In this document: positions 45,705 through 53,721 of the stretch, piece after piece
How positions within the stretch are numbered: the first letter of the stretch is position 1
Layout of the letters: each line of letters opens with the position of its first letter
DNA from: Thioploca ingrica
GTDB taxonomy: Bacteria > Pseudomonadota > Gammaproteobacteria > Beggiatoales > Beggiatoaceae
NCBI GenBank assembly: GCA_000828835.1
Contig: AP014633.1
Coordinates: forward strand, 3,348,001 to 3,412,000
Direction: 5' to 3'
DNA length: 64,000 nucleotides
Program-made: the position numbers and the translations under genes
The notes under the pieces: generated by a model
What the model was told of the DNA's origin: nothing
The model's input: only the letters and a program-made list of their open reading frames with translations
Databases searched by the model: none

Positions 45705-47276
45705 TTATTTAATATCGAGTTGGGCATCACCATTTTCCTTTAAATAATTTACAAAAGGATCATTATTAATTTCTTGTAGCACATAGTGTTGACGAGATTC
45801 TTCAATACGTTGTTGTTGCTCAGCCGGCGTTACCGTTTGAGGTATTTCCACCCGAATATGAACTTGTTGGGCGTTACCATAATGTTGTTGTAACAATTCT
45901 TCTAATTTATTTTTGCGTTCCTGATTCAGTAAAAGTTTATGTTGTGGTGGTAAAACCAGCTCCCAATTATTACCCTCATGTTGCTTAAGTTCACAATTAA
46001 AGGCGAGTTGTTTAATAACGCCTTTTAGTTCTAAAGTATGTACGAGTTGGTTCCATTGTTCAGTTAATGGAGCAAGCGGCGAAACCGGAGTCGGTAGGGT
46101 AGCCGCAGTAGTTATGGAGGTATCGGTCGTTGCTACCAAAACCGGCGGTGCGTGGCTAGATTCCTCCACCTTGGATGGTGATAGTGTGAGGGTATCCGGA
46201 CGGAAGGCTAACATGCGGAGCATGACCATTTCAAAACCGCCTCGTGGTTCTGGGGCGAGAGGTAAATCACGTCGTCCTAATAAGCCGATTTGGTAAAATA
46301 ATTGTACTACTTCCGGCGTTAATTGCCCGGCGAGTTTTAAGATAGCTTCACCATGAGGTTGATTGACATCGATTGCACCTGGAACCAGTTGGGCTACAGC
46401 GATTTGTTGCAATAGAGATAGTATTTCTCCCAGGAGAGTAATAAAATCAGGGTTATATTCTGCTAATTGGGCAATTTGATTTAATAGCCCCGGGGCATCT
46501 TGAGCCGCTAATGAGTTAATAAGTCCAATCACGCTATCTTGGTCAAGCGTACCTAACATTTGATTCACGTCGGCACTGGAGAGTTGCCCACCGCCATAAG
46601 CAATAGCTTGCTCTAATAAACTTAAAGCATCTCGTAAACTTCCTTCTGCCGATTGGGCTAATGAATAAAGTGCCTTGGATTCATAGGGAATACTTTCTTC
46701 AGTCAAGATTTTAGTTAACTGTTGAGTGATCAATTCTACCGGCAGTCTTTTCAGATTAAATTGTAAACAACGTGATAAAACCGTGGCGGGAATTTTTTGC
46801 GGGTCGGTAGTGGCTAATAAAAATTTAATATGCGGTGGTGGTTCTTCCAAGGTTTTCAATAACGCATTGAAACTATGGGTAGATAGCATATGCACTTCAT
46901 CAATTAAGTAAACTTTATAACGTCCTCGAGTCGGTGCATATTGCACATTTTCCAAAAGTTCGCGGGTATCTTCCACTTTAGTACGGGAAGCCGCATCGAC
47001 TTCAATTAAATCGATAAACCGACCTTCATCAATTTCACGACAAGCTAAACACTGACCACAAGGATAAGCGGTCACACCTTGTTCACAATTCAGTGATTTT
47101 GCCAAAATGCGAGCCACGGTGGTTTTTCCCACACCACGGGTACCCGTAAACAAATAGGCATGATGTAACTTATTATTTTCCAAAGCATTAATTAGGGCAC
47201 GTAAGACATGAGTTTGTCCTACCATGGCAGAAAAATAACGCGGACGCCATTTGCGGGCAAGAACTTGGTAAGTCAT
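45705..47276 (-). CDS. dnaX: DNA polymerase III tau/gamma subunit
   Basis: The 523-residue protein has the clamp-loader ATPase core: GTRGVGKTTVARILAKSL (Walker A), the zinc-binding CGQCLACREID with further Cys, and LIDEVHMLS (Walker B), followed by SRCLQFNLKRL. It drives the loading of the beta clamp. The length is shorter than E. coli tau (643) but includes a C-terminal region. I did not see an A-rich slippery sequence for the gamma frameshift, so this host may make only one product. The gene is followed by ybaB as usual. Confidence 0.95.
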   Translation of the reverse strand: MTYQVLARKWRPRYFSAMVGQTHVLRALINALENNKLHHAYLFTGTRGVGKTTVARILAKSLNCEQGVTAYPCGQCLACREIDEGRFIDLIEVDAASRTKVEDTRELLENVQYAPTRGRYKVYLIDEVHMLSTHSFNALLKTLEEPPPHIKFLLATTDPQKIPATVLSRCLQFNLKRLPVELITQQLTKILTEESIPYESKALYSLAQSAEGSLRDALSLLEQAIAYGGGQLSSADVNQMLGTLDQDSVIGLINSLAAQDAPGLLNQIAQLAEYNPDFITLLGEILSLLQQIAVAQLVPGAIDVNQPHGEAILKLAGQLTPEVVQLFYQIGLLGRRDLPLAPEPRGGFEMVMLRMLAFRPDTLTLSPSKVEESSHAPPVLVATTDTSITTAATLPTPVSPLAPLTEQWNQLVHTLELKGVIKQLAFNCELKQHEGNNWELVLPPQHKLLLNQERKNKLEELLQQHYGNAQQVHIRVEIPQTVTPAEQQQRIEESRQHYVLQEINNDPFVNYLKENGDAQLDIK

Positions 47277-47532
47277 GGTGTTATTATCGGTAGTTGCTGA
47301 TAAGCCAGAATTGAATTTTGAGTCAATGAATGAATTGTTGCTAATTACTATTTGATAATATTAACAGTTTAAGAGTAAACTGGCTATCTTTCGTAGCGGA
47401 ACAAGTCGTGCAGGAATCCTTTCTAACCTTGATCTGCTTCTCGTTTTCATAAATTAAGGGCGAACCGATATGTTCACTCTAAAGCCTGTATAGATTTAGC
47501 TAACATAGCACTTTCTGGAAAGCATAACCATT

Positions 47533-47970
47533 ATGTCAACTAAAACTGTTTATGAAGAAGATTTTTATGCCTGGCTCATGGAGAATGTACAATTACTGCG
47601 ACAGAGACGGTTAGCCGAGATTGATGTTAATAATATTGCAGAGGAATTAGAAAGCCTGGGTAGAAGTGAGCGGCGTGAATTGATTAACCGACTTGCTCTC
47701 CTGTTTGCTCATCTATTGAAGTGGCAATATCAACCACAAAAACGTAGCCCGAGTTGGAAATACACGATTCGAGAACAACGTAGGGCGGTATTGGATTTAT
47801 TAAATGATAGTCCGAGTCTGCGTTACGAATTAGAAGAAAAATTAGCTGAAGCTTATAAAAAAGCGATTTTAACTGCTGCCAAAGAAACGCGATTAAGTGA
47901 GACACGATTTCCACCCGGTTGTCCATTTACTTTAGAACAGGCGCTGGATGAGAGTTTTTGGCCACAATGA
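47533..47970 (+). CDS. DUF29 family protein
   Basis: The 145-residue protein starts YEEDFYAWLMENVQLLRQRR (residues 7-26) and has NIAEELESLGRSERRELINR and LLKWQYQPQKRSPSW, the typical DUF29 pattern. The family is common in cyanobacteria and sulfur bacteria and often lies near mobile elements; function unknown. An intergenic repeat follows directly. Confidence 0.9.
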   Translation: MSTKTVYEEDFYAWLMENVQLLRQRRLAEIDVNNIAEELESLGRSERRELINRLALLFAHLLKWQYQPQKRSPSWKYTIREQRRAVLDLLNDSPSLRYELEEKLAEAYKKAILTAAKETRLSETRFPPGCPFTLEQALDESFWPQ

Positions 47971-47973
47971 AAA

Positions 47974-48046
47974 GCGTGGTGCGTTACGCTGCGCTAATGT
48001 ACTCTACATGTTACTAAATAGGGTGCGTCTTACGCACCGTCAGAAT
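47974..48046. repeat. Palindromic intergenic repeat (GGTGCGT / ACGCACC)
   Basis: The element has a left arm GTGGTGCGTTACGCTGCGCT and a right hairpin GGTGCGT-CTT-ACGCACC (48022-48038, perfect 7-bp stem). Related shorter pieces are found at 43883-43914 and 48555-48571. It sits between the DUF29 gene and the HigA-like gene. A short non-autonomous mobile element (MITE/REP type) is likely. Confidence 0.65.
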
Positions 48047-48061
48047 CAGAACAGGATAACA

Positions 48062-48469
48062 ATGATGAGTACTTTGTTAGAAAAAACTAAAATACATTGG
48101 ACAGAAGTCAAAGATGTTTTATCGGTACCACGTACTGAGCAAGAATATGATCGGGTTGTGTCCTTGCTAAACGAACTTATTGACACCGTGGGAGAAGATG
48201 AAAGTCATCCTTTGGCTGATTTAATGGAGACGCTGGTTGTATTTATTGAAATTTATGACCAGATACACTATCCGCTGCCGACGGTAGCAGGAGCAGAAGT
48301 GCTATCTTATTTGATGCACGAACATGGATTGAAGCAAACCGATTTGCGTCATGAGATTGGCACGCAAGGTGTAGTGTCAGAAATTCTAAATGGCAAGCGA
48401 GCACTTAATGTGCGTCAAATTCAAGCATTAGCTGAACGTTTCCAGGTTTCGCCAGCCACTTTTTTGTAG
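48062..48469 (+). CDS. HigA-type antitoxin/transcription regulator
   Basis: The 135-residue protein from the ATG at 48062 (AGGA upstream at 48053) has a helical N-terminus and a C-terminal HTH: GAEVLSYLMHEHGLKQTDLR, then GVVSEILNGKRALNVRQIQALAERF. It is the pattern of HigA antitoxins. The upstream in-frame extension to 47948 only reads through the repeat and is not used. No HigB toxin is adjacent, so it is either an orphan or a general regulator. Confidence 0.8.
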   Translation: MMSTLLEKTKIHWTEVKDVLSVPRTEQEYDRVVSLLNELIDTVGEDESHPLADLMETLVVFIEIYDQIHYPLPTVAGAEVLSYLMHEHGLKQTDLRHEIGTQGVVSEILNGKRALNVRQIQALAERFQVSPATFL

Positions 48470-48554
48470 TGAGTATTAACTGAATTAACTAGCGAGAATT
48501 GGTGTGACTACACTAACTAAATCGCTTAACTTAATAGCATTGATTTTCTGAGTT

Positions 48555-48571
48555 GGGTGTATCCTACGCAC
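48555..48571. repeat. Third partial copy of the GGGTGYRTC-TACGCAC repeat
   Basis: GGGTGTATCCTACGCAC differs at a few positions from the right arm at 48021-48037. It lies between the HigA-like gene and the antitoxin gene. Confidence 0.5.
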
Positions 48572-48581
48572 TGTTGGGAGT

Positions 48582-48836
48582 TTATTTAAAACTTTCTGCA
48601 ATGCTTCTAAGCTCTCCCAAACTCTTATCAACACCGAGATAACCTCCTTTTTCTGCTTCTAAAGCTCGTATCGCCCAATAAGCATCTTCAATTTTCCTCA
48701 AATTCTCAAAAAAATCATGGGAAACGATAACGGCTACTTTTTTACCATCTTTTTCAACAATAACGGGTTCTTTAATAGAAGCTTCTAAATATTTACCCAA
48801 GTTATTTTTCAATTCAGTGGCTTTAACAATGTTCAT
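48582..48836 (-). CDS. Phd/YefM-type antitoxin
   Basis: The 84-residue protein starts MNIVKATELKNNLGKYLEAS with VIVEKDGKKVAVIVSHDFFE, the DNA-binding half of the Phd/YefM fold. It overlaps the upstream toxin gene by 4 nt (ATGA), so the antitoxin is second in the operon. It should bind and neutralise the toxin and repress the operon. Confidence 0.88.
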   Translation of the reverse strand: MNIVKATELKNNLGKYLEASIKEPVIVEKDGKKVAVIVSHDFFENLRKIEDAYWAIRALEAEKGGYLGVDKSLGELRSIAESFK

Positions 48837-49105
48837 GATAACCTCTTCAATTGTTTGTAGATTTCATCATCATTTCTTTTATCTACCAACATAATATAAA
48901 CAACCTCCGTATCGTACCGATAAACAACACGATATTCTCCAATGTCCTTTCTAAACAAATTTGGATAATTAACTAATGCCTTAGAATCATGAGGTGTAGG
49001 ATTTTTCAATAATTCCAGAATAGCAATCTGAACTTGTTTAAATTGCTTTGCTTGTAGATTTTTAATAAAATCAAATGCTTTTTTTGAAATATCTAATTTA
49101 TACAT
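48833..49105 (-). CDS. RelE/ParE-type toxin
   Basis: The 90-residue protein has the RelE/ParE pattern: LDISKKAFDFIKNLQAKQFK, followed by LVNYPNLFRKDIGEYRVVYR and the C-terminal basic, Tyr-containing tail. RelE types cleave mRNA on the ribosome and ParE types poison gyrase; the sequence does not decide. It is encoded first and the antitoxin second, the reverse of the commonest order. Confidence 0.88.
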   Translation of the reverse strand: MYKLDISKKAFDFIKNLQAKQFKQVQIAILELLKNPTPHDSKALVNYPNLFRKDIGEYRVVYRYDTEVVYIMLVDKRNDDEIYKQLKRLS

Positions 49106-49244
49106 AGTGAATTTATATTAGCTATATTAATTATTATAGCTAATAAATCGTAACTATCACCTCTAGCAAATATCAATAATCGGTATAGCTGTATATTTCT
49201 TTGTCTGCTTGTCCACCCGCGTTATGCTAACGGATGAAAAAAAA

Positions 49245-49598
49245 CTAAGGCACCGTCATTTTATTACCATTTCCGTCTAAGCAAACAAAGCTGACGTGAG
49301 TGGAAAATACCAATTCTTCCTGCTCCGTTTCGATGTTGTCACAAAATATATTGGCTTCGTATTGCACAGAACTCTTGCCAACTCGCACTTTGTGCACCTG
49401 AAAGCGGAGAATTGAGCCTAATTTAACACTTTGGCGAAATTCCACCTTGTCCATCGCTACCGTAACAAAACAACAACCCGGATGTTCTCGACTCGCTGCA
49501 ATCCAAGAGATTTCATCTACCCATTTGAGTAAATGACCACCAAATAAATAACCATAGTGATTTAAATGTTCTGGTAAAACTAGTTTGTAACTTTCCAT
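49245..49598 (-). CDS. Acyl-CoA thioesterase, hotdog fold (YciA-like)
   Basis: The protein has about 117 residues from the ATG at 49598; a TTG two codons before is less likely. [20 protein letters not shown] carries the catalytic Asp/Glu region of hotdog thioesterases (N...GGxLxxxxD), and [18 protein letters not shown] is the following strand. It hydrolyses acyl-CoA. Stand-alone gene. Confidence 0.9.
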   Translation of the reverse strand: MESYKLVLPEHLNHYGYLFGGHLLKWVDEISWIAASREHPGCCFVTVAMDKVEFRQSVKLGSILRFQVHKVRVGKSSVQYEANIFCDNIETEQEELVFSTHVSFVCLDGNGNKMTVP

Positions 49599-49687
49599 TT
49601 TCAAGATCGAGTGTTTTGCTAGGCTAAGTTTAATCGGTAAGGTTGCCGGGCAGACTCACAGTTTTTACCTCAATAGAAAAAATATCA

Positions 49688-50668
49688 TCACTCTGGTAAG
49701 TGAGAGAGATCTTGTTGCCGCTCTTGAGATAAATTAAAACCACAATATACGGTTACTAATGTGCCTTGAATGCCCATAATTAAAAAACTGAGGAGTTGCA
49801 TGACAATTGAATAAGCAACTGCCACACTTTCATCGATCCCGTATAGTTTTAATGCTAATACGCAAGCGACTTGATAAATACCAATAAAACCCGGTGCCGA
49901 AGGTAAAGAAACGCTTAACAGGATGAAAACACCGACGGTTACAGCGGCTTCAAAAGGCAATGACCAACCTAAAGCTAACATCACTTGCCATGCCCAGAAA
50001 TAGTCAAACATGAATACCAAACTAGTTAATAAAAGAATGAGAAATAAGTGGCTGGTTTGGCGAAGCGCTTGTACACCTTCTACCGCATGTAATAGCCATT
50101 CTTGTAACCATTGCCATTTATCTTGAAATGACCTTCTTTGGATTCTGACCTGTAAAGCATTAGCGTAAATGATTAAGAGGGTTAAAACTAAGGTAGCTAA
50201 GATAAAAACACCGATTACACTTCGACCCAGGTTGGGATCCACTTTTTGACTATGAATCCACAGCACTAATAAAGTGAAAATACCGACGGTAATCATATCA
50301 AATACGCGATCCAAAACAGCACTCGTCACGGCTTTGCCGAGTTTTAAAGGCACAAAATGATGAATAGCGATTATTTTTAGTACTTCACCGGCGCGTGCCG
50401 GATAAATCATATTGCCTAAATAACCAATGTTAGCGGCTTGCCAAAAGTGTTTAAAATGAGTTATCGGTATTCTCGCCACTAAATTCCAACGTAAAGAACG
50501 TAAGGCAATATTAATCATAATAATCACGGCTGCTAGTAAAATACCGGGTAAGTGTATCGTTTGGAAGGTTTTAAAAAAAGTTTCCCAATCTAAACGAGAA
50601 AATACCGTAATGAGTAAGACGATACTTAATAAGGTACCTAAAATGATTAAAATTCTTTTGGTGTTCAT
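49688..50668 (-). CDS. Flippase-like integral membrane protein (UPF0104/LPG synthase TM type)
   Basis: The 326-residue protein has about eight membrane helices, with ALRSLRWNLVARI, NIGYLGNMIYPARAGEVLKI and VSLPSAPGFIGIYQVACVLA, the family hallmarks (AglD/MprF transmembrane domain). Such proteins move or modify lipid-linked substrates; no catalytic soluble domain is present. It is divergent from the MFS gene. Confidence 0.88.
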   Translation of the reverse strand: MNTKRILIILGTLLSIVLLITVFSRLDWETFFKTFQTIHLPGILLAAVIIMINIALRSLRWNLVARIPITHFKHFWQAANIGYLGNMIYPARAGEVLKIIAIHHFVPLKLGKAVTSAVLDRVFDMITVGIFTLLVLWIHSQKVDPNLGRSVIGVFILATLVLTLLIIYANALQVRIQRRSFQDKWQWLQEWLLHAVEGVQALRQTSHLFLILLLTSLVFMFDYFWAWQVMLALGWSLPFEAAVTVGVFILLSVSLPSAPGFIGIYQVACVLALKLYGIDESVAVAYSIVMQLLSFLIMGIQGTLVTVYCGFNLSQERQQDLSHLPE

Positions 50669-50818
50669 TAATAGTTATTGCTAATTTTTTAGGAAGTTGT
50701 TGCTCAATTCGGTCATTCATTAAAGTTAAAGTTTTTTTAATGAGGAATAAAACTTGCCTTATATTTTCTTACTAAATCGATTAACATAGCAACCAGTAAA
50801 TTTTATCTTGTCTTAACT

Positions 50819-52168
50819 ATGAATCAATTTCAATTACTGCAAACTCGTCGTTTTCTACCGTTGTTTTGGACGCAATTTTTAGGTGCATTTAATGATAATG
50901 TTTATAAAAATGCCCTAGTTATTTTTATCCTTTTTCAAGGAAATACACTTTATGGTATTGATACCAATACGCTAGTCACTTTGAGTGCCGGGGTTTTCAT
51001 TTTACCGTTCTTTTTATTCTCGGCAACGGCTGGACAATTTGCCGATAAATATGAGAAATCTATGTTAATTCGATATGTTAAAGTACTCGAAGTTATCATT
51101 ATGTCTTTTGCGGTTATCGGATTTTATTTAGAAAATGTGTTGATGTTAGTTACCTTATTGTTTTTAATGGGAGTACACTCCGCTTTATTTGGTCCACTTA
51201 AATATGGCATTTTGCCACAACATTTACAGGAAAATGAATTGGTAGGTGGTAATGGTTTGATGAGTATGGGAACTTTTCTAGCCATCCTCCTCGGCACAAT
51301 TTTAGGCGGATTATTAGTATCAATCCCTCACCAAGGTCCTTTAATTGTAGCAATGATGGTCATTTTATTGGCTCTCTTAGGGTTAATGGCGAGTTTATTT
51401 ATTCCTCGGGCGGAACCCGCCGATCCACAATTGCAAATTCATTGGAATATGTTTACTCAAACCTTTAAAACCATGCAATATGCCCAGGAAAATCTCAGTG
51501 TGTTGATTGCTGTTATTGCTATGTCTTGGTTCTGGCTCGTGGGAGCAACTTACTTGTCACAAGTACCGGCTTATAGCAAAGATATTTTAGGCAGTAATAA
51601 TCAGGTGGTGACTTTATTACTCTTTATGTTTTCTTTAGGTATAGGCATTGGTTCGATGATGTGTGAAAAGCTTTCGCGGGGACGGATTGAATTGGGATTA
51701 GTCCCTTTAGGAGCCATTGGTATTACTCTATTCTCCATCGAGTTCTACTTTGCTAGCCAGTATTTTGAAGCTTTAGCTCTACCTCAAGGACAAATGAATG
51801 CCTCGCAGTTTTTTGCCATGCCAGGAAGTTGGAGAATATTGCTTGATTTAGCTCTAGTTGGCTTATTTGGCGGTTTTTATATCGTGCCGCTCAATGCGAT
51901 GGTACAAAGGCGAAGTGATCCAACCCATCGTTCTCGAATAATTGCGGCTAATAATATTTTAAATGCTTTGTTTATGGTCATATCAGCACTGGGTACGATA
52001 GAAATGATTCAGTTGGGTTTTAGTATTCCGGAGATTTTTCTCAGTTTAGGGTTGTTAAGTGCCATAGTCACCGGGACCTTATTTCTGATATTACCTGAAT
52101 TTATTCAGCGGTTTGTGGTTTGGTTATTCTTAATAAAAAGTGAACCGAAAAAGGAAAATCAGAAGTAA
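50819..52168 (+). CDS. MFS transporter, LplT-like
   Basis: The 449-residue protein has 12 hydrophobic segments. The N-terminal FWTQFLGAFNDNVYKNALVI and FLLMGVHSALFGPLKYGILP-like sequence (read as LFLMGVHSALFGPLKYGILP) are typical of the lysophospholipid transporter (LplT) branch. It may move lysophospholipids across the inner membrane. No acyltransferase/ligase domain (Aas) is fused or adjacent, so substrate is uncertain. Confidence 0.85.
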   Translation: MNQFQLLQTRRFLPLFWTQFLGAFNDNVYKNALVIFILFQGNTLYGIDTNTLVTLSAGVFILPFFLFSATAGQFADKYEKSMLIRYVKVLEVIIMSFAVIGFYLENVLMLVTLLFLMGVHSALFGPLKYGILPQHLQENELVGGNGLMSMGTFLAILLGTILGGLLVSIPHQGPLIVAMMVILLALLGLMASLFIPRAEPADPQLQIHWNMFTQTFKTMQYAQENLSVLIAVIAMSWFWLVGATYLSQVPAYSKDILGSNNQVVTLLLFMFSLGIGIGSMMCEKLSRGRIELGLVPLGAIGITLFSIEFYFASQYFEALALPQGQMNASQFFAMPGSWRILLDLALVGLFGGFYIVPLNAMVQRRSDPTHRSRIIAANNILNALFMVISALGTIEMIQLGFSIPEIFLSLGLLSAIVTGTLFLILPEFIQRFVVWLFLIKSEPKKENQK

Positions 52169-52220
52169 TTTTCTTTATTTTCCTTCTCCTTTGCTATTGC
52201 TTTTTTAGGTTGAGCGCGTT

Positions 52221-52838
52221 CTAAAGCTGTGCTAAATATTTATCAATTTGCTGTTTTAATTGTTCTACTGAGGAAACTTCTAGAATAATAGCCACATACC
52301 CATTAATATCTTTAATAGGTAATCCAAAATTCATTTGTAAAAACATAACAATATCATCTTCTAGATGATTAGTATTCACACCCAATATTTCGCCGGCGGT
52401 TCCCGTCATAAAAAAAGGAATATCACTGTTTAAATCAATCGCCAACAAATTAGCGAGGGAGGCGAGACAAGCATGTAGAATAATATTGCCTATCTCAATT
52501 AAGGCATCCTGTGCTAATTCATCTAGCATTTCATGAGGTACTCCCTTCATGAGAAGTTGTACCAATTCTAGACTTTTATCTTGAGGAAATAATAATAATG
52601 CTTCTCCCCAAACAGCGCCTTTAAAACATTGTTTAACAACAGCAATTATTGTTGGTGTTTCTCCATTCAGATGATCGGCAGCACTTTGGCGCGACAACAT
52701 TTCCAGGCTGGGGATTGATAAGCTAATTTCTTCATTAATCATTTCGCTCAAAGAACGTGCCGCTACTCCCATGCCAATATTTAATAATTCAACAATGGCA
52801 TCTTGCTGTAATTCCGTGAGTTGGATGTTGTCATCCAT
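52221..52838 (-). CDS. CheC-like phosphatase
   Basis: The 205-residue protein has two copies of the CheC/FliY active-site pattern, DAIVELLNIGMG near residue 13 and DALIEIGNIILHA near residue 108, each with the Asp-Glu-Asn set. CheC removes phosphate from CheY-P. It overlaps the CheY-like gene by 8 nt on the same strand, so the two are made together as a small signalling pair. No receptor, CheA or flagellar gene is present in the window. Confidence 0.88.
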   Translation of the reverse strand: MDDNIQLTELQQDAIVELLNIGMGVAARSLSEMINEEISLSIPSLEMLSRQSAADHLNGETPTIIAVVKQCFKGAVWGEALLLFPQDKSLELVQLLMKGVPHEMLDELAQDALIEIGNIILHACLASLANLLAIDLNSDIPFFMTGTAGEILGVNTNHLEDDIVMFLQMNFGLPIKDINGYVAIILEVSSVEQLKQQIDKYLAQL

Positions 52839-53187
52839 AAATAAAACTCAAGATTCTTTCTTCAGTAATGGGTTTGGGAATAAAACTAATACCAAGATCA
52901 CTCGCTTTTTTACGAACCATTTCTTGAATATTAGCCGTCAATAAGCCAATCTTCGCTGCGGGGAATTTTTCAAGCAATTTAGAGGCCAATATTAACCCAT
53001 CCATACCTGGCATGTTAAGATCCAAAATGGCAATCGTGATTTGGGTATTTTGGGTTTTAGTTAAAGCTTCTTCACCATTACTCGCTTCAATGACTTCAGC
53101 TTGTTCGTCAGCGTGATTGATGATGGCACGCACTAACATTCTGGACACGCGACTGTCGTCAACAACTAATATCGTCTGAGAGGTCAT
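52831..53187 (-). CDS. CheY-like response regulator
   Basis: A 118-residue single receiver domain: acidic pocket in LVVDDSRVSR, phosphorylated Asp in IAILDLNMPGMDG, the Thr in LLTANI and Lys in IPKPI. It has no output domain. The next gene, overlapping, encodes its likely phosphatase CheC. Signal input unknown. Confidence 0.94.
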   Translation of the reverse strand: MTSQTILVVDDSRVSRMLVRAIINHADEQAEVIEASNGEEALTKTQNTQITIAILDLNMPGMDGLILASKLLEKFPAAKIGLLTANIQEMVRKKASDLGISFIPKPITEERILSFIYG

Positions 53188-53721
53188 ATTTATTTCTTTC
53201 CATAAAAAATAGTTTGCATCATAACAGATTTATCACTGTTGTTAGTCATGATTGGTTGGTGAAAATGTATGAGGAAATTAGTTAACAACCTTTTCTTGCT
53301 ACTGGCTGAAAGTCAGCGGCTTGCGGGTAGCAACAGTATGAATAAGTCTTAAACTATCCTGGGTCAAATTTATTATAACAAATTACAAATATGAGAGAAA
53401 TAAACGAGTTGTTATCATCATCGTTCGTTGTCAATTCAGTTTCATTACTTCATAGTCAGGTTATGCAACGCAAGGAACATGCCCACTATGATTTCCGGAT
53501 TAACAATAAATTATTTCATCAAATACCTGACGACAATTTATAAGAAGACCAGAAGGTAGTCAATCTTAGATCAAACTATTTTATTACCTTAATGTTGCCT
53601 ATTTCTCTACAGTCACCCCCTCAAGGAAAAGACACCTTCATGCTAAACTAAAATAGAGCGATTTCCTATTCAATCTATAAGTATTGAAAGTTAATTTTCC
53701 AATTCTTATGGTTATATCACT
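53188..53721. other. Intergenic stretch with a nested hairpin (53296-53333)
   Basis: The gap of 534 nt between the CheY-like gene and the large ATPase gene is AT-rich and has no ORF that I trust. At 53296-53333 an outer pair TTGCTAC / GTAGCAA encloses a perfect hairpin GCTGA-AAG-TCAGC (53305-53317). That kind of small imperfect stem is known at the ends of IS200/IS605 elements, but no transposase is near. The rest, including the promoter of the ATPase gene, shows nothing that I could identify. Confidence 0.45.

Noticed and set aside
45705-46100. Slippery site for a gamma frameshift in dnaX
   Set aside because: I looked for A AAA AAG-type sequences on the coding strand and did not see one followed by a clear stem-loop.
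47948-48061. N-terminal extension of the HigA-like frame
   Set aside because: It only translates the intergenic palindromic repeat; the ATG at 48062 has its own ribosome binding site.
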